DNA of 64,000 bases from Pelobates cultripes (Eukaryota; Chordata; Amphibia; Anura; Pelobatidae): assembly GCA_933207985.1 (NCBI GenBank), contig OW240915.1, positions 264,031,918-264,095,917 on the forward strand. The letters run 5' to 3'. A program made the translations under genes and the position numbers. The notes beneath the pieces were generated by a model that saw only the letters and a list, made by a program, of their open reading frames with translations, searched no databases and was not told the DNA's origin. This document shows positions 10,343 through 19,716 of this stretch, in pieces (the stretch's first letter is position 1; every line of letters begins with the position of its first letter).

Positions 10343-10940
10343 GTGTACACTGAGTGTAGTGGTGTTGTTGAGACAGGCTTAGGCACTGAGTGTAGTGGTG
10401 TTGTGGAGACAGGCTCAGGCCCTAAGTGTAGTATTGTTGTGGAAACAGTCTCAGGCACCGAGTGTAGTGGTGTTGTGGAGACAGGCTTGGAGACTTTGGT
10501 GAGGCCTGATAGAAAGCAGTTGTTGTTGGGGGATTTTATCATAAGAGGTGTGGAGCTGTGTCTTCCTGGAGCTTCTGTTCACAGAGACAGGAGACGTATT
10601 TGTAATATTGTTAAGCAAGTAAAGCAGAAAGGGGAATTGGATGTACTTGTCCATGATATACAGCAGGTTGCTTCCACACTGTCATTCTCCGAAGTTCTGC
10701 ATGTGCACAACACTGAGAACAACAGGCTGGTGTGTATTAGGGATTTTAGCTTTTGACTTGGTGAATGGTATCGGGAGCAAGGATTTGGCTTCATTTCTCA
10801 TATTAGCTCTGTTTGGAATGGAAATAAACTGTACAAAAAAGATGGCTTGCATCTTTCTCAAAAGGCAACAACTGTTCTCAGTGAGCAGTTCAGAGGTTTT
10901 GCTAGGATGTATTTATATTAGGAGGGGGGAAAAATGGTGA
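10343..10940 (+). pseudogene. CR1 ORF1 fragment with SGNH-hydrolase (esterase) motifs
   Basis: Two diagnostic blocks of the SGNH/GDSL esterase found in CR1 ORF1 proteins are visible. LLLGDFIIRGVELCLPGA (about 10520-10573) corresponds to the GDSIIRG block, but the nucleophile serine is replaced by phenylalanine. KKDGLHLSQKATTVLSEQF (from about 10835) holds the DGLH Asp-His pair. A frameshift separates them. Upstream the frame carries four in-frame 12-residue repeats of the type TECSGVVETGLG. The usual role proposed for this protein is membrane or RNP interaction in retrotransposition. This copy lacks the active serine and is broken. Confidence 0.7.
10349..10492 (+). repeat. 36-bp in-frame tandem repeat, four units, in CR1 ORF1
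   Basis: Units start at 10349, 10385, 10421 and 10457, each beginning ACTGAGTGTAG or a variant and continuing TGGTGTTGTGGAGACAGGCT. Because 36 is a multiple of three, each unit adds 12 residues without disturbing the frame. Confidence 0.9.
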
Positions 10941-11017
10941 TAAAAAATCAATCCAATTGCCCCCCAAAACAAGGACAGAAGGTGCCCGTAGCAAGTGTGT
11001 TAAAAAAATGATAAGCT

Positions 11018-11310
11018 TACAGTCATGTCTACAAACGCTCACAGTTTAGGGAATAAGATCCATGAACTTGTTGCAATAATGGCAACTTATAATGTAGATT
11101 TAGTCGCTGTTACTAAGACATGATATAATGAGAAAATTGACTGGGATTGTCTCTAAAACAAGTCGTTGAGGAGCCAACTTGTAGAGAGGCCATACTAGAT
11201 TTAGTGTTAACAAATGGAGGTATTTGGCATCAGATATTACTGTAGGTGAAAGTTTAGGATCTAGTGATCACCAGTCAGTGTGGTTTAATATAAGCACAGT
11301 GACTTAGTCA
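11018..11310 (+). pseudogene. CR1 ORF2 endonuclease domain remnant
   Basis: In one frame the start reads TVMSTNAHSLGNKIHELVAI, then MATYNVDLVAVTKT, corresponding to the LN-RSL-NK---EL and D---VTET blocks of the APE-type endonuclease. The Glu of the TET motif has become Lys. Near 11170 comes EEPTCREAILDLVLTNGG, matching the R---LDLVLTN block, and then a degraded segment corresponding to SDH. Several stops intervene. In an active CR1 this domain nicks target DNA to prime reverse transcription. Confidence 0.75.
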
Positions 11311-11427
11311 CACAACACAAAACCAAAAGTTTTAGATTTTAGAAAAACAGACTTTTTTAAAATTAGAATATGTGTGAAGGAGTCATTATCAGATTGGAGC
11401 AGTTTAAATGGAGTCCAAGAGAATTGG

Positions 11428-11444
11428 ATTATTTAAAAGTTTCA
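11428..11444. repeat. 17-bp target-site duplication, left copy
   Basis: ATTATTTAAAAGTTTCA occurs here and again at 12082-12098, identically. Removing one copy plus the insert restores a continuous CR1 linker reading ENWIIFKSFTAEGNRKL. Confidence 0.9.
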
Positions 11445-12081
11445 TAAAACAGAGAGTGGATGGTGAAAAGAACTGACCGTTTAGGAAGTGCAGGCAAGCC
11501 ACTATATATGGGGATGCACTCCCTGTATCCCTTAACCAAATGTGCAAAAAAAACAGAGCTGTATATACTATACAGAAATAGGGCGCCACTTATCACCAGA
11601 TATACATACTGAATATAGTTACCCTCCAACGAGCAGATGAGGATATTCACATAAAAGATATAAAAGGAGAAAACATCATAGTGCAAACTTTTAATCCAAA
11701 ATGGTAAAAAACATATAAATAAAAACACTCACAAACGGTGTGGCACAATTGATGAAATCAATATGTGCTAAAGTGCTGATGCCTATAATAGGCTAAATCA
11801 CCCGGTCTTAGCAGTCTGTAGGCGTCTGTGTAGAGGCTGTAGCAGAGACAGATGAAACAGTTCACCATCAGCTGATCCAATTCCCGGGTTTGCTCAACGC
11901 GTTTCGTCTGTTTTCAATCATTTTGGATTAAAAGTTTGCACTATGATGTTTTCTCCTTTTATATCTTTTATGTGAATATCCTCATCTGCTCGTTGGAGGG
12001 TAACTATATTCAGTATGTATATCTGGTGATAAGTGGCGCCCTATTTCTGTATAGTATATACAGCTCTGTTTTTTTTTGCAC
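11445..12081 (-). mobile_element. Nested insert with perfect 163-bp inverted repeats (Penelope-like candidate)
   Basis: The 637-bp insert is flanked by identical 17-bp target duplications inside CR1. Its arms, about 11541-11703 and 11919-12083 (the right arm running just into the target duplication), are reverse complements that differ only by one base in an A/T run. The spacer (11704-11918) carries, on the minus strand, GACGAAACGCGTTGAGC, a motif typical of amphibian Penelope-like elements with hammerhead ribozymes. Read on the minus strand, the insert looks like a Penelope-like 3' region (11918 to 11445) preceded by an inverted copy of part of itself. No RT or GIY-YIG endonuclease sequence is present, so it depends on other copies. 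Near-perfect arms imply a recent event. The family call is inferred. Confidence 0.6.
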
Positions 12082-12098
12082 ATTATTTAAAAGTTTCA
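12082..12098. repeat. 17-bp target-site duplication, right copy
   Basis: Identical to 11428-11444. The CR1 sequence resumes here. Confidence 0.9.
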
Positions 12099-12225
12099 CT
12101 GCTGAAGGCAATAGAAAATTGCATTAGGCTTGTCAGTAAAGTCAAAAAAATTAAGAAACCACTGTGGTACTCCGCAGATGTGGCCAAAATAGTAAAAAAC
12201 AAAAAGTTAGCATTTAGTAATTATA
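12099..12225 (+). pseudogene. CR1 ORF2 endonuclease-RT linker
   Basis: The frame reads AIENCIRLVSKVKKIKKPLW, then YSADVAKIVKNKKLAFSNYK. This matches the KP-W---V---I-KK--A---YK block between the endonuclease and RT of CR1 elements. It continues the frame interrupted at 11444. The RT palm that should follow is deleted. Confidence 0.75.
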
Positions 12226-12334
12226 AAAAACATTTGCTCACTTCCAATCTTCTGGGACTACTCCTGTTAACAATGATTGGTAAAATAAATCTGTGAATGG
12301 TTTTGCTAGTACACCACTAAGCTATTCTAATAAC

Positions 12335-12538
12335 TTTGGTAGTGGATGCATGGAATAGCCTTCCAGCTGAAGTGGTAGAGGTTAACACAGTAAAGGAGTT
12401 TAAGCATGCGTGGGATAGGCATAAGGCTATCCTAGATATAAGATAAGGGGACTAATGAAAGTATTTAGAAAGTTGGGCAGACTATATTGGCCGAATGGAT
12501 CTTATCTGCCGTCACATTCTATGTTTCTATGTTTCTAT
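12335..12538 (+). mobile_element. CR1 3' end with (TTCTATGT)n tail
   Basis: It encodes VVDAWNSLPAEVVEVNTVKE and then stops, followed by a short 3' UTR (GGCCGAATGGATCTTATCTG) and about 2.5 tail repeats. Almost every base corresponds to the reverse complement of 29889-30095, so both belong to one CR1 subfamily. Confidence 0.85.
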
Positions 12539-12991
12539 TGTGCCAGGTATTGACTGGTCCCAGAAATAGGTTTATTATTATTATTATTATTATGTTATTT
12601 ATATAGCGCCATCAAATTCCGCAGCACTTTACAATGGGTGGACGAACAGACATGTAGTTGTGACAAGACAAGTTGGACACACAGGAACAGAGGGGTTCAA
12701 TGAGCTTACATGCTAGAGGGAGTGGGGTAAAATGACACAAAAAGGTAAGGATAGTATTAGACTAGTGACGGTTGCAGAAGAGGTATCAGTCAGGAGCTAT
12801 TAACAGTTTAATTGATACACTTTTATGAAGAAGTGGGTTTTTAATGATTTTTTAAAGGAGTGGAGACTGGGTGAGCATCTAACGGAGGAGGGAAGCGAGT
12901 TCCACAGGAACGGTGCAGTCCTAGAGAAATCTTGAAGGCGAGCATCAGAGGTGGGAGTATGGACAGAAGATAGATGTAAGTCTTCAGCAGA

Positions 12992-13330
12992 TCATAAGGG
13001 CCTAGACGGGACATACTTGTGTATAAAGGAGGATAGATAGGTGGGAGCAGCATTATGTAGCAATTTGAAAGCAAGAACCAGAATTTTAAATTGAGCCCTA
13101 TATTTTATAGGAAGCCAATGTAGAGACTGACATAAGGGTGAGGCATGGGAGGTGTGGGCGGACAGGAAGATGAGCCGCACTGCCGCATTAATTATGGATT
13201 TTATCAGCGCAAGTTGGGAGCACGTAAGACCACTGAGAAGCAGATTACAGTAGTCAAGGTGAGAAAGGACAGTGGAATGGACCAACACCTTAGTCGCATC
13301 TGACGTTAAGTAGGGGCGGATGCGCGCAGT
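12992..13330 (-). pseudogene. L2 ORF2 thumb/C-terminal region
   Basis: The frame reads [20 protein letters not shown], then SHLDYCNLLLSG, LIKSIINAAVRLIFLSAHTS and LHWLPIKYRAQFKILVLAF, ending near KYVPSRPL. It parallels the plus-strand L2 at 8268-8756, with the same residues at most positions. The frame is broken again beyond 12992. Confidence 0.85.
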
Positions 13331-13959
13331 GATTTTGAGATGGAAATTTCATAGATTGAACATGAGGCTTGAAGGAGATGATATTGGAAGCCAAAGGAGC
13401 TAATGAGTTTACCAAAGGAGGCAGTGTAGATGGAGAACAGTAGGGGACCAAGGACTGAACCTTGGGGGACACCAACAGAGAGGAGTTGGGGAGAAGAAGC
13501 AGAGCCAGAGAAAGAAACACTGAAAGAGCGCTGGGAGAAGTAGGAAGAGCACCAGGAGAGAGTAATATCTTGTAGACCCATATTGCGGAGGATGAGAAGA
13601 AGCTGTTGATGATCAACAGTGTCAAAAGCCACAGACAGGTCAAGGAGAATTAGGATAGAGTAGTGACCACAAGATTTTGCATCGAGTAGATCATTGGATA
13701 CTTTGGTCAGTGCCGTTTCCACAGAGTGCTCAGCGCGGAAACCAGACTGAAGCGGGTCTAGCAGAGAGTTGGACTCGAGGAAGTTTGACAATCTCGCATA
13801 CACAATTCTTTCAAGGATCTTGGATGCAAAAGGCAGTAGCGAGATAGGACAATAGTTGGATGGGGAGTTAAAGTCAAGATTGGGCTTCTTTAGAATTAGG
13901 GTTACAGTTGCATGTTTGAAGGGCGATGGAAACATACCAGAGGAGAGAGTCAGATGCAC
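13306..13959 (-). pseudogene. L2 ORF2 reverse transcriptase, missing its YADD motif
   Basis: A 217-residue frame contains [20 protein letters not shown] (fingers), [20 protein letters not shown] (motif 2), [20 protein letters not shown] (motif A with catalytic Asp) and [19 protein letters not shown] (motif B). Motif C, normally YADD, is absent: after SSFGFQYH the frame jumps into thumb sequence, which shows an internal deletion near 13400-13370. The start codon is only the first Met after a truncated upstream frame, not a true start. The family makes DNA from LINE RNA at nicked target sites. Confidence 0.9.
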
Positions 13960-14189
13960 AGTGAGACTTTCTCCAACAGCGTTCAGCAGTTCTGGAGCAT
14001 TTTTGGAGGTATCGAGTGAGCTTGGTGTGCCAGGGTTGTTGTTGAGGGCACCTGCGATGTTTAAATGTGCAAGGTGCCATGATGTCTAGTTGAGAGGAGG
14101 GGTGGAATTGTAGAAGGAGGTTGCAGAACTAGGACAGGTGAGGTTTGAGATAGGTAAAAGGAGAGTTTGGAGATTAGTGGAGAAATGCT

Positions 14190-14560
14190 CTAGGTCAAGA
14201 CATTGGAGGTTTCTGTGAAAGTGATGTTCAGACAGTGGTGTCAATTGAGTATTAGGTATGCCAATGTCAAAGTCAGCAGATGGTGGTCAGATAGAGGAAA
14301 AGGAATATTGGAGAGATTAGAGGCAGTACAGAGGTTGGTGAAGACAAGATCAAGAGTGTTTCCCGCTGTATGGGTTTCTAAATTGGACCATTGCGTAAGG
14401 CCAAAGGAGGAGGTTACAGAGAGCAGACGAGAGGCATCAGTGCAATTGGGGTTGTTAATTGGGATATTGAAATCCCCAAGTATAAGGGAAGGAGTGCTAG
14501 ATGAGAGGAAGTGGGGAATCCAGGAAGAAAAGTGCTCAATGAATAGTCTAATCCTAGTCC
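14190..14560 (-). pseudogene. L2 ORF2 endonuclease C-terminal half
   Basis: The reverse strand reads SLILGDFNIPINNPNC, then LLSVTSSFGLTQWSN, ETHTAGNTLDLVFTNLC and PFPLSDHHLLT. These are the GDFN, T---LDLVFT and SDH blocks of the APE-type endonuclease. The 5' end of the element is truncated near 14560. The plus-strand frame over this stretch is a shadow. Confidence 0.8.
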
Positions 14561-15349
14561 CCTTATATATAATGGAAAAAAATGGAAACTTTTCTGATCC
14601 TATTTTTTTTCACACACTATATATCCATGTGAGCAGGAATTTGGAATACATATTTTCGTTTTGAGTCAACAAAAACATGAAAGTATCATCATTATATTCA
14701 TGGAAAATAAACAATTAAAAAATGTCACGTGGACAAATTATTATTTTACTGGACTATGAGGAAGGATAAGAAGGACTGCTGGTAAATACAAAATAACAAA
14801 GTAACTATTCTCCATGTGAAATTTCTACTGGTTTGTAGTGAACATACTCTGATCCTCTAGAACAACCTTTTCCCTCCTCCCCAAAGGAATTATACAAGAC
14901 CAATGTCACCATGCTGATTCACAAACTGAAATCTCACAACGAACACATTTCCTTCCAATAGACCAATACCGATCTAGGTCCAGGAACTAGAATCTGACTT
15001 GTGTTAAGCTTTGAGATAATTCATTCTGCATTTTAAAGATGCATATTTAACCCCTCCCAGACCATTTTATAGTATGGTTAAAATAGAAACTCTTTGAACT
15101 CATCTTTGCATAATGAGTTGCTTTGTACCTCTTTACAAGACTCCTGTGCAACCATGCCATGCAGTCTAAGATATCTTTGAAAATTACATCAATATGCTTA
15201 TTTCATGAAAAGTTATATCAGCATTTTACAGATTTTTGCATAGATGTTATTCAAATTTACACTATTCTAAATTGTGAAGCTACTTGTAAACAGAATAGAG
15301 AGTCTTTATAATAACATGGCATGTGAGCAAAAAAGTGGCTTACATTATT
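14561..15349. other. Unique AT-rich sequence
   Basis: No feature is recognised between the L2 truncation point and the next L2 tail. Confidence 0.4.
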
Positions 15350-15405
15350 ATTATTTTATTATTTATATAGCACCATCAGTCTCCGTAGCGCTGTACATGA
15401 CCCTT
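15345..15405 (-). mobile_element. L2 3'-end fragment (tail and last 40 bp)
   Basis: TTATTATTATTTTATTATTT is followed by ATATAGCACCATCAGTCTCC and GTAGCGCTGTACA, the reverse complement of the L2 3' end seen at 8.95 kb. Only the extreme 3' end inserted. Confidence 0.75.
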
Positions 15406-15955
15406 AGGTAAATGTAAAAAATAGGCAATTACAAAATACTACTTTGCACCTTTATAATTGGTTTTCTCATTAAATTAACAAGCAGTTTTCCTCTAAGCAG
15501 AATAATTTATTTTCATGTTACATTTATTTGAGAGATTGCATCTATTCATTTCTCATGCTAGACACATTTTTCAGTCACAGTGTGTTTAATAGATGTAGGC
15601 CATTTTTCACTATCTCCAATTTATTTTTTTTACACCCATCGCCTTAATGCATACATATCAGATTTAATTATGTTTTAGAACTTACTACACTGCCTAAAAT
15701 TGGGAATTCCCTGCCAAATTTTTATTTACACATCTGTGCTTTTTTGTAGGACATATTTGTAAAGAACAAATAGAGAATGACCCAAATTAATGTTCAGGTT
15801 GATTGCTCCACTCAGACAATCTTGTAAATGAATGCTGCTTATATATTTAGCTTCTCTTTATCTATTATGAAAAAGTAGAGCCAAGTGATAGATGTAAACA
15901 TATTCCACATTTTGCTAATGTTTGCTAAATCTTCACAAAATGTCAAATGCCATTT
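15406..15955. other. Unique AT-rich sequence
   Basis: Nothing recognised. Confidence 0.4.
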
Positions 15956-15957
15956 GA

Positions 15958-16085
15958 CATCTACCTACCTACCTACCTACCTATGTTTGTCTGTCTGTCT
16001 GTTCTATCTGTTCATCTGCTTGTCTGTCTGTCTGTTCTATCTGTTGGTCTGCTTGTCTGTTTATCTATCCATCTGTCTGTATGTC
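15958..16085. repeat. Compound (CTAC)n/(TCTG)n microsatellite
   Basis: CTAC repeats pass into TCTG/TTCTATCTG units. Open frames across it (SVCLFYLFICLSVCLF) are artefacts. Confidence 0.95.
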
Positions 16086-16088
16086 AAT

Positions 16089-16330
16089 CAGGGCCGGAAC
16101 GTCCTATAGGCCACCTAGGGCGCTTCTTAAGGGGAGGTGCCAATAAGAAGTGTGTGTGTGTGTGTGTGTGTCAGTCTGCTTGATACAGTGTATGTCTGCT
16201 TGAGTCAGTGTGTGTGTCTCACTCTGCGTTAGTCATTGAATTTGTGTGTGCATTGGTCATGGATTGTGATTGTGTGGACCAGTGAGTGTGAGTTAGTCTG
16301 TGTGTATATGTATGTAGTATCAGTGATTGT
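16089..16330. repeat. (TG)n microsatellite behind a possible hAT-like terminus
   Basis: CAGGGCCGGAACGTCC at 16089 resembles the CAGGGCCGG termini of vertebrate hAT elements. A TG-rich tract follows (16152-16172 and beyond). No matching right terminus was found, so the element call is tentative. Confidence 0.4.
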
Positions 16331-16376
16331 ATTTGGGGGGAAAGGACCATTTTAATAAAAAAATAAAAAAAATACT

Positions 16377-16770
16377 TTAAAAGGAACACAATAGTGTTAG
16401 GAATATAAACCTGTGTTCCAAATACTATAGTGTCTCTGTCTCTACATAGATTGAAGTCCACCCACCATAAAAATTATTTTAAAAAAAGGGGGGTTACTTA
16501 CATTTATCAAGCACCAACTCCCTCTGCACTGCTTGCCCCCTTACTTTGCTTAATGTAACTGATGGGGCAATGCTGGTACAATCCAATGTTCCTCATCCAG
16601 GAGCATTGGGGGCTTGATGCGCAAAGGGGCAATCGCTATGCACTTTCAATGCTTCATTTAGCTAAACATGGCAGAGGTGTCTCTAGTGGCTGTCAGTGTG
16701 ACAGCTACTAGAGGCTTGTTTAACCCCTCAAGGTAAGGCAATGTTTTGTCTTGTGGGGTTAAACCTACAG
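16377..16770 (+). mobile_element. T2/Kolobok-like MITE, right end missing
   Basis: It starts TTAAAAGGAACAC and continues AATAGTGTTAGGAATA, with the pairing arm ATACTATAGTGTCTCTG close by, as in the frog T2-type MITEs that target TTAA. Internal text CTCTAGTGGCTGTCAGTG also occurs in the MITEs at 36.6 and 43.0 kb. The 3' terminus is not found. Confidence 0.55.
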
Positions 16771-16807
16771 AACCACTGTGGAGCGAATGGGGTGGCAAAA
16801 TCTTTTG

Positions 16808-16838
16808 GTCTGTCTGTCTGTCTGTCTATCTATCTATT
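16808..16838. repeat. (TCTG)n/(TCTA)n microsatellite
   Basis: Short run of TCTG then TCTA units. Confidence 0.9.
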
Positions 16839-17377
16839 CATAATGTAAGAGCCTGTACAAAGAGTTCTGATTCTTTTAATATCAACAGAATGTGCAAGTA
16901 GGCATTTTAATAAAAACAGAAAGGATGTATGACCTACATTTAACAAATGCACTTTTCATTGTTTTAAAACAGCGAGTTACTGTATTTAATATAATCCTAG
17001 AAAAGCAATTTCAAAATTACTTTAATTCTTTTTCCGTTTTGACTATTTGTTCAAATCCCCTGGCACAATGCATTACAGTTATGTAAGTGTTATTTCTATA
17101 TAAACCATCAAATTCATTTCAAACAAGTGGACTATGAATAATGAAGGAATATGGCTGTTTTTTGTTTTAAATAAAGCATTTCACTTGAAAGGCAAGTACT
17201 ATATGTGTCTCAAGTCAGAAAAACATGTACCTTCTTCTCTATTATTAATCTGGGGGTATGATATTCCTCAAAGAAAGCCATCTAAATACATAAATCAATA
17301 ATATCAACACATTTCAGACTTGCTGTCGTCATGATAACAACAGCAGTATATTGCTAAAAACAGAAGATGTTATATCA

Positions 17378-17502
17378 CAGGTGTCTGAGCTTCACCATTC
17401 AGCAGATGGACTACAAGTCTCATAATTCTTTGCAAGCCAAGAGCTCTACAGGACTTTTAGTCCTAAAACATTAACTAGGTCAAATTTAGACACCCCTTAC
17501 AC
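17378..17502. mobile_element. Degenerate foldback MITE
   Basis: The left end ACAGGTGTCTGAGC and the right end (reverse complement AAGGGGTGTCTAAATTTGAC) are loosely complementary, and the interior has GGACTACAAGTCTCATAATT. This matches a foldback element common in frogs (interior consensus of the type GACTACAAC-TCCCATGATGC). It is old. Confidence 0.4.
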
Positions 17503-18520
17503 TATACTGTTAAAAGTAGAAATTCATATACTGCTGTGAAATGTTTGTGTATTATGTTGAAAGCTGGTACATTCGCCTGTCCTTTCAAAATTGGTGGTGG
17601 GGTGGGCAAGCCTATATTAACTGAATATAAATTTATATTGTGAGTGCTTACACTTGGAAACAAATGATTAGGTGAGTAACAAGGTTGCTTGGCACCAAAT
17701 TATTTATTTACCTGTATTATTAAACCTAACATAAAACATAACTTTTAAGATTGTTACCTTGTAGGCCAAATCGTCTTGTGAGTTGCTACAAGCAACCATA
17801 AATCCCCACTGCTACCCTCATTCTATTGGTATATATAGTGACTCAAGTCATGAATGAAACTTAGCATCTTTATCTTGAAACATAATTCTAACTCCGGAGA
17901 TGACTGACTAAACTATAGGAAAAATATATGTCTTGAGTCCATATTTTAAAAACAACAATGGCTTATCTGAATGTAAAAATCACAACAATGTCTTCTAGGC
18001 AGCTGAATAAAATTGTTTGATTTATTGACTGTATGTCATAGTGCAGTGACATTTACTCTATGTTTTTAAAAAGTAATGATAATGCTAAGTTTAATTTTGA
18101 AAATGTGCATTTAAATATCTCATTAACCAAATAAGTTTATTTTATTGATAATACTTTAAAATGTATGTTATGTCTGTGGTCTGATCTCACAAGAACTATT
18201 CTTGTAATGAATAACTCATTCTTCTCCAATGTTGACACAATTATATTCTGACCATTATATGCTCAATAAACAGAAAAAGGTGTATGGAAAAGAATTCTGC
18301 ATACAGCAAACAATTGTGTTACTGTTCATTCGGAAGGTTTAAACAATTAACAGTTTGTAAAATAGTAATTTAAAACAATCTAATCAGATGTAAAATATGG
18401 TAATCATTAAACAAAACAAAAGTTCTCTAGAAAAAAAAGAACTATTGGTGGGCTAAACATTTATATAAACACTATGTGGTTTTAAATATTTTTGTAAATG
18501 TGTCTACAATTAGATTTTTA
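17503..18520. other. Unique AT-rich sequence
   Basis: No repeat or gene recognised. Confidence 0.4.
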
Positions 18521-18521
18521 A

Positions 18522-18681
18522 CTGGGCTATTCTGAATTATGGTGAATTAAAATCAAAATGCACAATCTAGGTTAAATGAGACAAGCCAGAACGATAGCTG
18601 AGGTGGAGTGCTTTTCCAGATAAGCTATTTTAGCCTTTTGGGTTTTAATTTGCTAAAATTCAGAGCTTAGAGTATAACCCT
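18522..18681. mobile_element. Foldback MITE with about 25-bp inverted ends
   Basis: CTGAATTATGGTGAATTAAAA near the left end is complementary, with a few mismatches, to TTTTAATTTGCTAAAATTCAG near the right end. It ends in ATAACCC. Related text (TTTAATTTGCTACAATCCAG...TTAACCC) appears at 50.2-50.3 kb. Confidence 0.6.
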
Positions 18682-18689
18682 GTAAGTAT

Positions 18690-18930
18690 TTACTGTAAGT
18701 GTTAGAATTGCCATCAGGCATGAAACGCGTTAGCAGCTCACCCACTGGTGACCCCTGTTTTGTCATCCCAATCAAGGCACCGATTCTTCTTGCATGGTAA
18801 CTGGCTGTGTGTTTCACTTAACAGTATTATCTAAGCTTAATGTATTTTATTGTCATAACAAATTGTACATACAGATACCTTATGCTTAAATTAGCGCCTG
18901 ATTGATTAAATATTGATTATGTGACAATGA
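18690..18930 (+). mobile_element. Possible Penelope-like 3' fragment with a hammerhead-like core
   Basis: A perfect 4-bp stem TGCC-ATCA-GGCA (18709-18720) is followed by T-GAAACGCGTTAGC. This layout fits stem II, GAAAC and the tiny stem III of hammerhead ribozymes in amphibian Penelope-like elements. The CTGATGA box is degraded to TTAGAAT. The downstream boundary is a guess. Confidence 0.4.
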
Positions 18931-18977
18931 TGATAATATTACACGGTTACTCTAGAATCAATCATATAAGATTAACA

Positions 18978-19125
18978 TTGAGTTCATTTGAGCAGGGCCC
19001 TCAAAACCCTCTGTTCCTGAGTGTTCAACTTGTCTGGTTAAAAATATTTGTCTGTAAATGCACCAATTGTACAGTGCTGCAGAGTTGGTTGACACTTTAT
19101 TAATAATAATAATAATAATAATATC
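18978..19125 (+). mobile_element. L2 3'-end copy with (TAA)n tail
   Basis: GAGCAGGGCCCTC, CTGTTCCTGAGTGT and CACCAATTGTACAGTGCTGC lead to (TAA)n. These match the 3' UTR at 8.85-9.0 kb and 39.9-40.0 kb. It is 5'-truncated and non-coding. Confidence 0.75.
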
Positions 19126-19716
19126 AGCTGTCAAGTTATAACAAGTATTTAATATCCATCTGTCTGTCTCTATGAACAAAATAAATTAAAGCTCTTTGAT
19201 GAGAACTAATTGTAATACATAGCTATTCATTTAAAAAGCATATTTCAGTTTTATATATGGCATGTTATTCCATTTATATATGTTCTTGAAGAAAATGGTA
19301 ACACTGTTAATAACCAAGATAAAATTAAAAACTAAATTTAAATAATTGTGCTTTAGTGGCTATGAGTCAATTGTATTCTCCTATTTAATATGTATATATA
19401 CAGTTGATGAAAAAATATAGTTTATTGAAAATGTGCCACCTGACTGACAAAACCTTTCACTCAGAACACACAGTAAATATTGTCAGAAATCTAAGTAGTA
19501 TATAAATAATTATCTCTGAAACGAATATCCTCTATGACTTAAACACTTAGAATGTTGGTCTGGAAATGACAACCTAAATCTATGGATTCATACAGGCTCT
19601 TACCCTCATTTCTAAACTCATGTTTAACTGTTGTTGTCACCTAATAAGGAAATACTGAATAATCTCTGTGTCAGGTGGATTAGAAAACTGGGTAGCACCA
19701 TGCAGAAACAGGGAGC
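19126..19716. other. Unique sequence
   Basis: Nothing recognised. Confidence 0.4.

Larger units (their letters stand above)
10343..12538 (+). mobile_element. CR1-type LINE copy, internally deleted and interrupted by a nested insert
   Basis: The pieces run in order on one strand: ORF1 with an SGNH-esterase-like region (10343-10940), ORF2 endonuclease start (about 11018-11310), the endonuclease-RT linker split by the nested insert (11350-11444 and 12082-12225), then the C-terminus VVDAWNSLPAEVVEVN (about 12340) and a 3' end of (TTCTATGT)n at 12518-12538. The RT palm is missing, so there is an internal deletion near 12225-12335. The 3' part matches the minus-strand CR1 at 29.9-30.8 kb. The copy is dead: stops interrupt the endonuclease. 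Confidence 0.8.
12571..14560 (-). mobile_element. L2-type LINE, 5'-truncated, from endonuclease to (TAA)n tail
   Basis: On the minus strand the copy runs from an endonuclease fragment (about 14560-14190) through the RT (13959-13306) and thumb (13288-12992) to a 3' UTR and (TAA)n at 12592-12571. It has the same 3' end as the L2 at 8.1-9.0 kb. It lies tail-to-tail with the plus-strand CR1, only about 32 bp apart. Frameshifts and a deletion that removes the RT catalytic YADD motif make it inactive. Confidence 0.85.

Noticed and set aside
11429..12127. Two hydrophobic frames, one per strand (MFLFICFLPFW and MHYDVFSFYIF)
   Set aside because: They are the same arm of the inverted repeat read on opposite strands. 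The hydrophobicity comes from T-rich DNA.
13856..14664. Plus-strand frames over the L2 copy (77 and 153 residues)
   Set aside because: They are antisense shadows of the minus-strand L2 endonuclease and RT.
15958..16085. Possible CRISPR-like or satellite array
   Set aside because: It is a simple CTAC/TCTG microsatellite with no spacers.
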